A stretch of DNA of 64,000 nt from positions 1 through 64,000 of the forward strand of contig DAOUMD010000074.1 of NCBI GenBank assembly GCA_034412795.1, read 5' to 3'. Position numbers and translations under genes: made by a program. Shown here in pieces: positions 1 through 7,185 of this stretch (position 1 is the stretch's first letter; every line of letters begins with the position of its first letter). The DNA comes from JAUVPY01 sp034412795 (GTDB lineage Bacteria; Chloroflexota; Anaerolineae; 4572-78; NAK82). The notes under the pieces are model-generated. The model was not told the DNA's origin. It saw nothing but the letters and a program-made list of their open reading frames with translations, and did no database searches.

Positions 1-1
1 C

Positions 2-70
2 AAGTATGTGAATTGGCAGGCGAAGAGAGAGAAGCAACTCGAAGCGATACAGGGTGAGCTGTTCGATTAG
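2..70 (+). CDS. C-terminal end of an unidentified protein (5' truncated by the window edge)
   Basis: The first 69 bases read as an open frame that enters from outside the window and ends at TAG 68-70. Only 22 residues are visible; they are highly charged (NWQAKREKQLEAIQGEL then FD). Too little remains to name a family. The frame is supported only by being open up to the edge and by lying upstream of two terminator-like hairpins, so it could also be chance. Confidence 0.35.
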   Translation, partial: KYVNWQAKREKQLEAIQGELFD

Positions 71-93
71 GCATTTTGTTCAGCGGTAAGATC

Positions 94-139
94 GCACCTT
101 CCAGGTGCATCATCACAAGCCACCACCTCTGGTGGTGGT
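94..139. terminator. Two adjacent perfect hairpins between convergent genes
   Basis: GCACCT (94-99) pairs with AGGTGC (103-108) across a 3-base loop. CCACCACC (121-128) pairs with GGTGGTGG (132-139) across a 3-base loop. They sit between a plus-strand gene ending at 70 and a minus-strand gene ending at 232. That position suggests transcription termination on one or both strands, but no long T-run follows, so a palindromic repeat element is an equally good reading. Confidence 0.45.
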
Positions 140-231
140 AGTTGACTCAGACCTCCAGAGTTTTCGGGCTCTGTGCAAGATGGGCAAAACTTGTCTCGAA
201 GGGGAATCGTAGGCGGAAGTTTTGTGGCCTA

Positions 232-1224
232 TTATCCCGGATACCACACGATGCGCGGATCATCATCGGAGCGTTGATATTTCCACGCTGCGTCGATCAG
301 TTTTTCCAGATCATACCCCGGTCGCCAGCCAAGCAGGAATTTTGCTTTGTTGTTATCAAGCCAGGTTGAGTAGAAGGGGGTGGCAACATCCGCGCTGGGC
401 AGTCCTCGGGTTTCTGCCAAATAATCAGCCGCTGCGCGGTAATCTACCGGCTCGTCCATACAGATGTTGAAGGTCTGTTGACGTGCCTGCGGCACGGTGA
501 TAGCCAGCAGGATGGCGCTGACCAGATCCTCGACGTGGACGAAATTGCGTTTCACCGGCACCCCGTCCGGGTCCAGCATCACCGGGACGGTTTCGGCCTT
601 GACATACTCGCCGGCCTTTTCCGGGCCTACCAGATCACGCCAGCGTGGGCCGCCGAACACGTCCTCGCCAAACGACAGAGAATACTTGAAGTCATCCTTT
701 TCCATAATCCAGGGCGCCCGCAAACAGCAGCCGTCTAAGTCATACTGGATGCAGTATTGCTCCAGCATGACCTCCTCAAGCACCTTAGACAGCGCATAGC
801 AGCCGGGATAAGCGGTGTGCTTCTGTGTTTCAGTCACTGGCACCGGATGCGGATAGAAGAAGTGACCCAGCGCTGCGTCGCCGCCGATCAAGATAAACCG
901 TTCAAATGTAGTGCTCGTGCGGCAGGCTTCTAATAGCCAGAACAGTCCTTTGACTGCCACGTCCATAATCTGTGAAGGGGTTTCCTTGCAGGTGGCCAGG
1001 TGCAAAACATGAGTAATGCCGTCCATAGCTTGGTCGACTGTGTCAATGTCTTGGATCGAGCCGTAGACCATCTCCAGGCGATCGTGGGGCTCCAGTTTGC
1101 GGGTGTGTAACAGGGCGCGTGCCGTAAAAGCATCGTACTTTGAGTCGTTGAACAAGCGACGAAGGAACACTTGCCCGACCTTGCCAGTTGCGCCGGTCAC
1201 CAAGACTCGTTTTGGGTCTGCCAC
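232..1224 (-). CDS. NAD-dependent epimerase/dehydratase (extended SDR family)
   Basis: This 330-residue protein has the extended short-chain dehydrogenase fold. The N-terminal NAD-binding motif is VTGATGKVGQ (residues 9-18). A catalytic-type Tyr-x3-Lys is seen in YALSK (about residue 142), and a C-terminal substrate-binding half follows. Such enzymes epimerise, reduce or dehydrate nucleotide sugars or related substrates in the cytosol; the substrate cannot be read from the sequence. The start is GTG at 1224, with GAGGAGG six bases upstream. It is the last minus-strand gene after the microcompartment cluster. It is separated from it by three TTGAC-type palindromes, so it may be an independently controlled unit. 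It has no encapsulation-peptide-like tail and probably acts outside the shell. Confidence 0.85.
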   Translation of the reverse strand: MADPKRVLVTGATGKVGQVFLRRLFNDSKYDAFTARALLHTRKLEPHDRLEMVYGSIQDIDTVDQAMDGITHVLHLATCKETPSQIMDVAVKGLFWLLEACRTSTTFERFILIGGDAALGHFFYPHPVPVTETQKHTAYPGCYALSKVLEEVMLEQYCIQYDLDGCCLRAPWIMEKDDFKYSLSFGEDVFGGPRWRDLVGPEKAGEYVKAETVPVMLDPDGVPVKRNFVHVEDLVSAILLAITVPQARQQTFNICMDEPVDYRAAADYLAETRGLPSADVATPFYSTWLDNNKAKFLLGWRPGYDLEKLIDAAWKYQRSDDDPRIVWYPG

Positions 1225-1254
1225 GGTTGCCTCCTCAATTGAGATGTAGCCTGG

Positions 1255-1319
1255 CTTAACTTGACAACGTCAAGCTTAACTTGACATTGCCAAACTTAAC
1301 TTGACACGTCAAGCTTAAT
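1255..1319. repeat. Triple 20-bp repeat of a TTGAC-n-GTCAA palindrome (operator-like)
   Basis: Three units of CTTAACTTGAC plus a right half follow each other with a 20-base period. The first (palindrome 1261-1273) and third (1301-1312) are near-perfect TTGAC/GTCAA dyads. The middle one (1281-1293) is degraded to TTGAC/GCCAA. They lie 37-95 bases upstream of the epimerase start. Repeated dyads at helical-turn multiples are typical of cooperative repressor or activator binding. No regulator gene in the window can be assigned to them. Confidence 0.55.
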
Positions 1320-1330
1320 CGGGCTTATAA

Positions 1331-1675
1331 TTACTCAGCGTCTTCAAAGAGTTGCTCGCGTTCCCCGATCCGCTTCTCGACGTCGGTCGTATACTCGGCA
1401 AGAAACTTGCAGCGCGGGCATTCCTCGTCGTTTTCTGTCATGATGTATCCGCAGACATCACACGTGACCGTTTCCGTTTCGGCCTTGCCGGTCGGTACCA
1501 GAATAATCACCAGGCGTTGGTCACGGTGGCGTCCCAGATAGTTATGCAAATCCACATCACCCAGTTGCCAGCCTCCGCTGCTGGAGGGATAACGCAGGTT
1601 GCCTTCCAGGATTTCGGCACCAGCTTCGCGGGCTATGGTCACCAGTTGGCTAGCCTTTGCTAAGTCTATGTACAT
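1331..1675 (-). CDS. Small protein with C-terminal zinc ribbon, microcompartment-linked
   Basis: The product is 114 residues when started at ATG 1675, which has AAAGGAG nine to ten bases upstream; a longer reading frame has no such site. Residues 1-65 form a mixed alpha/beta region of unknown family. Residues 72-89 carry two CxxC knuckles (CDVC and CPRC) separated by ten residues, as in zinc ribbons or rubredoxin-like folds. The gene follows the class II aldolase by 114 bases in the same direction, so co-expression with the microcompartment genes is likely. I do not recognise the family. A metal-binding accessory or regulatory role is only a guess. Confidence 0.7.
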   Translation of the reverse strand: MYIDLAKASQLVTIAREAGAEILEGNLRYPSSSGGWQLGDVDLHNYLGRHRDQRLVIILVPTGKAETETVTCDVCGYIMTENDEECPRCKFLAEYTTDVEKRIGEREQLFEDAE

Positions 1676-1789
1676 TCTACTTGTCTCCTTTGATCTGTCT
1701 CCGGGCACAGGGGCGATTGGCGGCAGCATCAGGGCCGATTTTCAACGGGATTATACCACGCGATCTCCACGTTACCAGGGCTATGGCCG

Positions 1790-2620
1790 TCAGTCCACCT
1801 GGCCTAACTCGCGTAACACGGCTTGGGTGATCAAACGTACCAAGTCGCTCTCGGTGTCAGGCTGGAAAATAGGCTGGATGTGTTGGCCATCTAAGTGACA
1901 TACACCACATATCTCGCAGAACTCCTCTTCCTCACCCGGGTGGGCCAAGCCCATCTTCCGGCGCTGTTCCAGCAGCTTTTCTACATAGTCAGGCGGGAGA
2001 GACTCTCCACGTCCTAATTGTTGCAGGATCAGGGTAATACGGGCGACTTGCTCCAGGGATTCTAGCCGCAAGTAGGCTTCCCACGGCGTGTGGCCAACGG
2101 TCAGCGTGCCATGCCGCTGCAGGATCATACCGTCGTGATTGGCGATCATGTCTCGGATGGCGCGCACGTTCTCCTCACTGGCTGGCGTGGCGTATTCGGT
2201 GGTGGGAACTAACCCTAAGTTAACGATGACTTCGGGCAGCATGCAGTCGGCCAGAGAGACACCCGCAATGCTCAGCGCTACTGTGATCGGTGGGTGAGCA
2301 TGGACAACGCCACCGATGTCGGGGCGCTGGCGATATGCCTCCAGGTGCATCGGCACCTCACTCGTGGGATGAAGGTCGCGGTTGGCAGTTGTCCCCGGTC
2401 CCACTTTGTGCCCCTCCATGTCGATCACGATGAGTTGCTCAGGCGTCATCATCCCTTTGCACAGACCGCTGGGCGTGCACAGCACGTGAACCTCGTCCAG
2501 ACGCGCTGAAATGTTGCCATCGATGCCCACCACCAGTCCGCGTTCGTACATTAAATGCCCTACGCGGACGATTTCCTCGCGCAGGGCCTGCTCTTTTCCC
2601 CAATTATACTGATCACCCAT
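1790..2620 (-). CDS. Class II aldolase (fuculose-phosphate-type) with C-terminal encapsulation peptide
   Basis: Residues 10-205 match the class II aldolase/adducin fold. Zinc ligands are H107 and H109 (VVHAHP) and H170 (LQRHGT), and catalytic E88 lies in TSEVPMH. The family splits ketose-1-phosphates into DHAP plus an aldehyde. At 276 residues it is about 50 longer than usual enzymes. The tail holds a cluster C235-x2-C238-x2-C241 and then an amphipathic helix, residues 257-273 (ESDLVRLITQAVLREL). This matches the N-terminal helices of the other enzymes in the locus and should be an encapsulation peptide. A Planctomycete microcompartment aldolase is built similarly. The substrate is open: L-fuculose-1-P, rhamnulose-1-P or 5-deoxyribulose-1-P would yield lactaldehyde or acetaldehyde for the neighbouring dehydrogenase. 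It starts 21 bases after the upstream shell gene. Confidence 0.93.
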   Translation of the reverse strand: MGDQYNWGKEQALREEIVRVGHLMYERGLVVGIDGNISARLDEVHVLCTPSGLCKGMMTPEQLIVIDMEGHKVGPGTTANRDLHPTSEVPMHLEAYRQRPDIGGVVHAHPPITVALSIAGVSLADCMLPEVIVNLGLVPTTEYATPASEENVRAIRDMIANHDGMILQRHGTLTVGHTPWEAYLRLESLEQVARITLILQQLGRGESLPPDYVEKLLEQRRKMGLAHPGEEEEFCEICGVCHLDGQHIQPIFQPDTESDLVRLITQAVLRELGQVD

Positions 2621-2641
2621 ATGACTGGCTCTGACTACCTG

Positions 2642-2923
2642 CTACCTGCTACCTGTAATTGTGATTTCGTCCACAACACCTACAACCACAGCCCGGATGG
2701 CTCCGTCGGGCTCTTTGCCGATGATCTGGCGTGCGCCATTCCCCTCATCAAGCACCAGTACCACGTCGCCCACGCCAGTCTGCACCACGTCCACGGCGAT
2801 GTCGTAATAGCCGGTGGGCTGTCCGTCCAGGTCCAGCCTATCCACCAACAGCGTTTTGTGCCGGTCGAATGTCTCCTGATGTATGGTGGCGACTACGGTT
2901 CCTGTTACGCGTCCGATGTACAT
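2642..2923 (-). CDS. BMC-P pentameric shell vertex protein (EutN/CcmL family)
   Basis: This 93-residue protein is the usual length for EutN/CcmL and begins with the typical GRVTGTVVAT strand (residues 4-13). It ends with the conserved VVGVVDEI strand. Five copies form the pentamer that caps a vertex of a polyhedral microcompartment shell. It is one of three paralogues in the locus and lies 15 bases downstream of another one. The stop codon lies in a GGTAGCA repeat present about three times (2637-2657). Confidence 0.95.
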   Translation of the reverse strand: MYIGRVTGTVVATIHQETFDRHKTLLVDRLDLDGQPTGYYDIAVDVVQTGVGDVVLVLDEGNGARQIIGKEPDGAIRAVVVGVVDEITITGSR

Positions 2924-2938
2924 TGTGGTAGGAAGTCC

Positions 2939-3250
2939 TTACTCATTACGCCATACTACGTTCGGGATTTGACGGGAGATGTCTGGTTTATCCACTTCGT
3001 CGATAATGCCGACAATGGCCAGGTCAACCGGGACGAACTTGACCGGCATGGCCAGCGCCGCCTCACGGCTGGCGACGACGTAGGTGAGCATGCCCGGCCC
3101 GGCCTGAGCGGTGCCGTCGGCGGCGATGGTGGGATCGCCGGCAGGGTTAAGGTCTCGATCCAGCTCCTGTACCACCAGGAACTTGACGCCTTCCAGGCCC
3201 TCATATTTTGTAGTGGCGACCAAGGTGCCGATGACACGCGCAAATTTCAC
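2939..3250 (-). CDS. BMC-P pentameric shell vertex protein (EutN/CcmL family)
   Basis: This 103-residue EutN/CcmL protein carries the family start (RVIGTLVATTKYEGLEG, residues 5-21) and the closing AIVGIIDEVD strand. It has a 10-15 residue longer C-terminus than its neighbour. The GTG start at 3250 is preceded by AGGAG with a seven-base spacer. It follows the retropepsin gene by 44 bases and precedes the second pentamer gene by 15 bases. Different BMC-P paralogues in one shell probably occupy different vertices or interact with different hexamers. Confidence 0.95.
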   Translation of the reverse strand: MKFARVIGTLVATTKYEGLEGVKFLVVQELDRDLNPAGDPTIAADGTAQAGPGMLTYVVASREAALAMPVKFVPVDLAIVGIIDEVDKPDISRQIPNVVWRNE

Positions 3251-3294
3251 GTCGAATCTCCTGCCGCGTTGATTATACCCTTTTGGCTGATTAG

Positions 3295-3666
3295 CTACCG
3301 GAAGCCGAAGTTCTGGCCAGGGCCGTCCAGCACAAGACGTAAGTTGTTGAGCACGTCCCGCCCTAGCAACACGTGAGGGGCATCTAGGGCAACTACTTCC
3401 AGCCGTCGAAAACGGAAGCGATCCAATTCTAGGCGTATCAGGTAGGTGCGAACCTCTCTTCCAACTTCATCAAAATCTTGAACTTCTATGGACTGATGTG
3501 GCTCAACGTCCAGGTCGGTCAGCAGGACTATCGGAATACCAGATATGTCAGCGCCGGTGTCGAGTTGAGCCGTGGCCCGGTACGTCTCGCTTGTTCTTTC
3601 GATGGAACCAACCGTTACTGTCAGGGCCGGGGCTGGAGGTGTGAAACCCGTGTCGTAAGGGTACAT
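3295..3666 (-). CDS. Retropepsin-like aspartic protease (clan AA)
   Basis: The 123-residue protein has the single-domain retropepsin layout. The active-site motif is AQLDTGADIS (DTGA at residues 36-39). A second conserved block HVLLGRDVLNNL (residues 98-109) corresponds to the hydrophobic-hydrophobic-Gly motif. Such enzymes act as homodimers, one Asp from each subunit. No signal peptide or membrane anchor is visible, so it should be cytosolic. Its ATG overlaps the upstream stop codon in TAATG, which means tight translational coupling to the Phd-like protein. In bacteria these small proteases often sit beside DUF5678 or Phd-like partners, but their substrates are unknown. A role in microcompartment protein processing is possible but unproven. 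Confidence 0.85.
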   Translation of the reverse strand: MYPYDTGFTPPAPALTVTVGSIERTSETYRATAQLDTGADISGIPIVLLTDLDVEPHQSIEVQDFDEVGREVRTYLIRLELDRFRFRRLEVVALDAPHVLLGRDVLNNLRLVLDGPGQNFGFR

Positions 3667-4091
3667 TAGGGCACAACGCGGACGTGGGGCAGACGAAGAG
3701 CAGGCAGGGCTTCCCCTTGCTCTACCTGCGAGACAAAAATCATCTGTCCGGGATAGGCATGTTCTACGCGCCCTCGCAGGGTGACTTCATCTTCGTCGTT
3801 ATCAACAACCTGACCATCAATTACTGCCACCCAAAGGCCCAGGTGCGTCTCACGTAACTGGGGCAGCAATTTAAGGAAGTCGCGCCGTCCTTGCAGCCAC
3901 GTCTCATTACTAGGCAGGTCAATCGTGGTTGCGCCAGTGGCTTCTTCCAGCCGGGCCAGTTCGTCCAAGCTGACGACGGCCGCCACTGGTTGTCCCCGCC
4001 GGGATATAACAATCCGCTCGTGTCGATAGATGACCCGGTTAAGCAATTCGGAAAACCGCCTCTTGGCCTCTACAACGCTGAGGGTTTGCAT
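3666..4091 (-). CDS. Phd/YefM-type DNA-binding antitoxin domain fused to a DUF5678-like domain
   Basis: Residues 1-55 match the Phd/YefM antitoxin fold: VVEAKRRFSELLNRV followed by IVISRRGQPVAAVVSLDEL. Residues about 80-131 (LGLWVAVIDGQVV ... YPGQMIFVSQVE) resemble DUF5678. Phd proteins bind operator DNA and neutralise a partner toxin. Here the partner position is taken by an aspartic protease rather than a recognisable RNase or Doc kinase. It has its own promoter-like sequence (4137-4165), unlike the flanking shell genes. This suggests a small self-regulated cassette inserted in the microcompartment operon. Calling it a toxin-antitoxin pair would be inference. Confidence 0.8.
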   Translation of the reverse strand: MQTLSVVEAKRRFSELLNRVIYRHERIVISRRGQPVAAVVSLDELARLEEATGATTIDLPSNETWLQGRRDFLKLLPQLRETHLGLWVAVIDGQVVDNDEDEVTLRGRVEHAYPGQMIFVSQVEQGEALPALRLPHVRVVP

Positions 4092-4136
4092 ATATTCTCA
4101 CCCGGTTCAGATAGTCATTTTGATCTTTCTGACCAG

Positions 4137-4165
4137 ATTATACCACGTATTTTGTGTGCATACAA
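4137..4165 (-). promoter_or_regulatory. Predicted sigma70 promoter for the Phd-like/retropepsin cassette
   Basis: On the minus strand TTGTAT (4165-4160) and a perfect TATAAT (4142-4137) are separated by 17 bases. The predicted start would leave a leader of about 40 bases before the ATG at 4091. The leader contains TCAGA/TCTGA half-sites (about 4109-4134) that could serve in autoregulation. Confidence 0.65.
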
Positions 4166-4188
4166 GGCATTCTGCGAAATCTGGGTGA

Positions 4189-4782
4189 TCACCATCCTTT
4201 TTCTCTGCCTGCTCGTTCCCCGAAGTAGCTGCTCACCAGTAAGTTCTCGCCCATCTCCGGGTGTATTTGCGGGATGACTACTTGATTGACCAATATGCTG
4301 GCGTCGGGCAGCGAGCCGATGCCGATTTCCGCTGCTGCTTCAACGTCTTGTACTTCTCCCTGGAATACGCAAAAAGCTTTGCCTCCCAGGCCGTCGGCCA
4401 GACGAATCTCGCGTAGAGTAACTTCTGCCCCTTTTACTCCGGCATCGGCGGCCTGGATGGTGGCCGCCACGTCGTCGGTCTCGATGATGCCTATTGCCGG
4501 ACCAGTTCCTTCCACGCGGTCGCCACCAATAGCCTGTACAACGGCGGGGTGCACCTGCGGCAGAAACACGGTGTCAATAACGCTCTCAGCACCCCACTTC
4601 ACTCCGGCTTGCAGCGATTCTTCCACCTCGGCTACCTGGCCGGTAACAAGCACCAGGTACTTGCCCGGTTGCACGGTGCCGGCCTTGATGCTGGCAATCG
4701 GGGCCTTTTTGACCATGGCGTCGCCCGCCTGGATGCCGATGGCGATGCTATTGAATTCGATAAGAGCCAGAGCTGGTTCCAT
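4189..4782 (-). CDS. BMC-T tandem-domain shell protein
   Basis: The start MEPALALIEFNSIAIG (ATG 4782) gives 197 residues, normal for a tandem BMC-domain protein; longer reading frames add an atypical leader. Domain 1 spans about residues 4-90 (ALIEFNSIAIGIQAGDAMVKK). Domain 2 spans about residues 100-185 (IGIIETDDVAATIQAADAGVKGA). Three copies form a pseudohexameric facet tile, often with a larger gated pore for bulky substrates or electrons. A cysteine occurs in GGKAFCVFQG of domain 2, but no CxxC cluster suggests a PduT-type Fe-S pore. The gene follows the aldehyde dehydrogenase by 99 bases. Confidence 0.93.
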   Translation of the reverse strand: MEPALALIEFNSIAIGIQAGDAMVKKAPIASIKAGTVQPGKYLVLVTGQVAEVEESLQAGVKWGAESVIDTVFLPQVHPAVVQAIGGDRVEGTGPAIGIIETDDVAATIQAADAGVKGAEVTLREIRLADGLGGKAFCVFQGEVQDVEAAAEIGIGSLPDASILVNQVVIPQIHPEMGENLLVSSYFGERAGREKGW

Positions 4783-4803
4783 AGTGAAATAACGAATGAC
4801 GGA

Positions 4804-4836
4804 CACTTGCCCCTGCGCTGCGCTCCGGCGCAAGTG
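4804..4836. repeat. Inverted repeat between the dehydrogenase and BMC-T genes
   Basis: CACTTGC (4804-4810) pairs with GCAAGTG (4830-4836) around a GC-rich 19-base loop. It lies in the 99-base spacer of the operon. It may be an RNA processing or stability element. No T-run follows on either strand. Confidence 0.35.
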
Positions 4837-4881
4837 TAGGTATGACGGACGACGAACGGCAGATAAATATTCTTTGCTCCG

Positions 4882-6312
4882 TTACACGATGCGGAAGCTG
4901 TCTACCAACGTGCAACGCCGCACCCGCGTGAAGTCATGGGCTGTTGTCAATCCTTCGCCCGTAGGGGTCGCAATGCTAAATGAGGTGAAACCTTCGCCAC
5001 CGAATCCCAGGCCGGCCAGGTTGGGGCCGTTTTTGACAAAGATACTGCCGCCGAACTCTCGTGCCATGCGGCTCAGATTGTCCAGGTTCTTGGAGTGCAT
5101 CACCGCCGTGTGACGATATCCGTGCTCTGCCTCTATGGCCAGGTCAATCGCCTCGTCGGCGTTGCGGACACGTACCATAGGGAGTACGGGCATCAACTGC
5201 TCTGTCCAGACCAGTTGGTGACGTTGATTGTCTACCTCGGCTAGAACTAGCCTCACGTCGTCTCCGGCGTCAACCCCAATTTCCTTCAAGATGCGTCCCG
5301 CGTTTTTGCCCACCCATGCCTTATCGACAACGCTATGCTCACCCGGACCTCGGTCCTCATGCAAGATCACCTTAAGCAGCCGGCTGAGTTGCCATGATGA
5401 TATTTCGACTGCCCCCCGAGCCTTGATCGCCGATTTCAGTTGATCGGCTACCGTTTCGACGACAATGATTTCTTTCTCATCGGTGCAGATGACGTTGTTG
5501 TCAAATGAGGCTCCCTTTACGATGTCGCGAGCGGCCTGCTCAATATTGGCCGTTTCGTCCACGATGATGGGCGGGTTGCCTGGACCGGCGCAGATGGCCT
5601 TCTTTCCCGAGCGCATCGCCTCACGTACAACCGCACCGCCGCCGGTCACGACTACTAGCCGCACCCCAGGGTGTTGCATAAGTTCCTGTGCGCTCTCTAT
5701 GGTTGGCTCGGCGGTGCAGGTGATAAGGTTGAGTGGCCCGCCTGCCTGACGAATGGCCTGATTTAAAACAGCCACCGTGTGGGCCGATACTAGCTTGGCC
5801 ATAGGGTGGACGTTAAAGACTACGGCGTTACCGGCGGAGATCATGCCGATGGCATTGTTGATGATGGTGGCGGTGGGATTGGTGCTGGGGGTGATGGAAG
5901 CAACAACGCCATATGGTGCTCGTTCTGTGAGGGTGAGCCCCCGATCACCGGACCAGGCGATGGGTTCTAAAATCTCCGGGCCGGGTGTCTTGTCAGCGAC
6001 CAGCAGAACCTTCTCGATCTTGTCTTCATAACGGCCCATGCCTGTCTCTTGCCATGCTTCGTAAGCAAGCACCTGGGCGTGGTCGCGAGCGGCCTGGCGT
6101 ACGTGGTGGATGATGTCCTTGCGGCGTTCCAAGGGTAACAGGTCGAGTTGGCGGAAAGCAAGTGTCGCGGCATTCACAGCCGAGTCCACATCACCGAAGA
6201 TACCCAAGGTATTATCCCCCAGGCCGCCAGCCTGTTGGACATCGGGTTTCAACCCGCGCACCACGTCCTGTACGATGCGCTGTATTTGGTTCTGATCCAT
6301 TTGGACAGCCAT
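4882..6312 (-). CDS. CoA-acylating aldehyde dehydrogenase (EutE/PduP type) with N-terminal encapsulation peptide
   Basis: This 476-residue enzyme oxidises an aldehyde with NAD+ and coenzyme A to an acyl-CoA inside the shell. The catalytic Cys is in FDNNVICTDEKE (about residue 276), and the CoA-acylating family hallmark AGPGNPP lies just before it. Residues 5-21 (MDQNQIQRIVQDVVRGL) form the amphipathic helix, followed by a flexible linker, as in PduP encapsulation peptides. This is the signature enzyme of the locus. Acetaldehyde from the aldolases is the most likely substrate. The ATG at 6312 has AAGGTGA seven bases upstream. Length and motifs are intact. No enzyme recycling CoA or NAD+ is encoded nearby. 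Confidence 0.95.
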   Translation of the reverse strand: MAVQMDQNQIQRIVQDVVRGLKPDVQQAGGLGDNTLGIFGDVDSAVNAATLAFRQLDLLPLERRKDIIHHVRQAARDHAQVLAYEAWQETGMGRYEDKIEKVLLVADKTPGPEILEPIAWSGDRGLTLTERAPYGVVASITPSTNPTATIINNAIGMISAGNAVVFNVHPMAKLVSAHTVAVLNQAIRQAGGPLNLITCTAEPTIESAQELMQHPGVRLVVVTGGGAVVREAMRSGKKAICAGPGNPPIIVDETANIEQAARDIVKGASFDNNVICTDEKEIIVVETVADQLKSAIKARGAVEISSWQLSRLLKVILHEDRGPGEHSVVDKAWVGKNAGRILKEIGVDAGDDVRLVLAEVDNQRHQLVWTEQLMPVLPMVRVRNADEAIDLAIEAEHGYRHTAVMHSKNLDNLSRMAREFGGSIFVKNGPNLAGLGFGGEGFTSFSIATPTGEGLTTAHDFTRVRRCTLVDSFRIV

Positions 6313-6382
6313 AGGGACTCACCTTTGTTATTCTTTGGGTGGTCTGGCGCAATGGCCGAAGAAGCTCACCAAGGTGTGTGGC

Positions 6383-6405
6383 CGGATATTCTATCCGAGA
6401 TCTCG
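6383..6405. promoter_or_regulatory. Overlapping palindromes upstream of the dehydrogenase gene
   Basis: CGGATA-TTC-TATCCG (6383-6397) is a perfect 6-bp dyad and overlaps the perfect palindrome CGAGATCTCG (6396-6405). They lie about 70-95 bases upstream of the dehydrogenase start, in the longest spacer (203 bases) within the microcompartment cluster. An operator or an internal control point is plausible. I see no convincing promoter beside it. Confidence 0.4.
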
Positions 6406-6515
6406 TCGGCTTTACAGGGGACCGGCCTGGTGCTCCGTCAAGGTTCATTTGAGGAGCAGACGGCATCAGGCCGCACATAGGCGTGCTTACCCCTCAAATC
6501 ATGGTTGACGGACCA

Positions 6516-6836
6516 CTAGTCAAATCCTTGGAGGTCAGGTAATGGTTCAACTTTCTGGTACTTCAGATCGCCATCTACTTCCCAGGTATCAACGATGGCC
6601 ATGATCACGGCGTCGCATGGGCGGCGGTCGGTAAGCACCGTCTGTCGGGCGGAGCTACCGGTGGCATACATCACCACCTCATCCAGCCCGGCACCAACAG
6701 CATCAGCAGCTACCACATAGCCGTCCATTGGCTGCCCGTTGATGTCGAGACGCTGGAGGACCAGGAATTTCAGGCCTTCCAGCTTCTCGTCCTTGCGAGT
6801 GGCGACCAGTGTACCCACGACTCTGCCCAGGAGCAT
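6516..6836 (-). CDS. BMC-P pentameric shell vertex protein (EutN/CcmL family)
   Basis: The 106-residue protein begins with GRVVGTLVATRKDEKLEGLK (residues 4-23), the EutN/CcmL signature, and contains the closing AIVDTWEVDG strand. It is the third pentamer paralogue of the locus. Its start is three bases after the stop of the BMC-H gene, so the two are probably translated together. The C-terminal 15 residues extend past the usual fold. Confidence 0.95.
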   Translation of the reverse strand: MLLGRVVGTLVATRKDEKLEGLKFLVLQRLDINGQPMDGYVVAADAVGAGLDEVVMYATGSSARQTVLTDRRPCDAVIMAIVDTWEVDGDLKYQKVEPLPDLQGFD

Positions 6837-6839
6837 CTT

Positions 6840-7148
6840 CTAGCTTTCTCCCAGTTCCTCTTTGACTTGCTCGGTCCGGCCCAGCGGAAGCACCAGGTCA
6901 ATGTTGACATGCGGCCGTGGAATGACGTGCACTGACACGACTTCGCCGACTCTTTCGGCGCCACGCACACCGGCTTCAACGGCGGCTTTTACGGCGGCCA
7001 CATCGCCGCGTACGATGGCCGTCACATAGCCACCACCGATCTTCTCGTAGTGTACTAGCTCGACTTTGGCGGCCTTGACCATTGCGTCTGAGGCTTCGAC
7101 CATCGCAGCAAATCCCTTGGTTTCGATCATACCGAGTGCTTCGGCCAT
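6840..7148 (-). CDS. BMC-H hexameric shell protein
   Basis: MAEALGMIETKGFAAMVEAS is the classic start of Pfam BMC-domain hexamer proteins. The ATG at 7148, with GGGAGG nine bases upstream, gives 102 residues, the standard length. The pore-lining loop reads YEKIGGGYVTA (about residues 34-44), with a GGG run at the pore. Six copies make the main facet tile. It is the only single-domain hexamer gene in the window, so it must supply most of the shell surface unless others lie elsewhere. A longer reading frame upstream of the ATG is not credible. Confidence 0.96.
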   Translation of the reverse strand: MAEALGMIETKGFAAMVEASDAMVKAAKVELVHYEKIGGGYVTAIVRGDVAAVKAAVEAGVRGAERVGEVVSVHVIPRPHVNIDLVLPLGRTEQVKEELGES

Positions 7149-7185
7149 ACGGTTATTCCTCCCTTTGCCCCGATGTACCTCCCAG

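Noticed and set aside
1255..1319. Possible CRISPR array
   Set aside because: Only three 20-base units without unique spacers, and no cas genes in the window.
2555..3376. 273-codon plus-strand open frame across the two pentamer genes
   Set aside because: It is antisense to two convincing EutN/CcmL genes, has no recognisable domain and lacks a ribosome site.
3666..4091. Classical type II toxin-antitoxin pair
   Set aside because: The partner is an aspartic protease-like protein, not a known toxin, so only a Phd-like cassette is claimed.
6212..6478. 88-codon minus-strand open frame between the pentamer gene and the dehydrogenase
   Set aside because: Overlaps the dehydrogenase N-terminus out of frame and has no family similarity.
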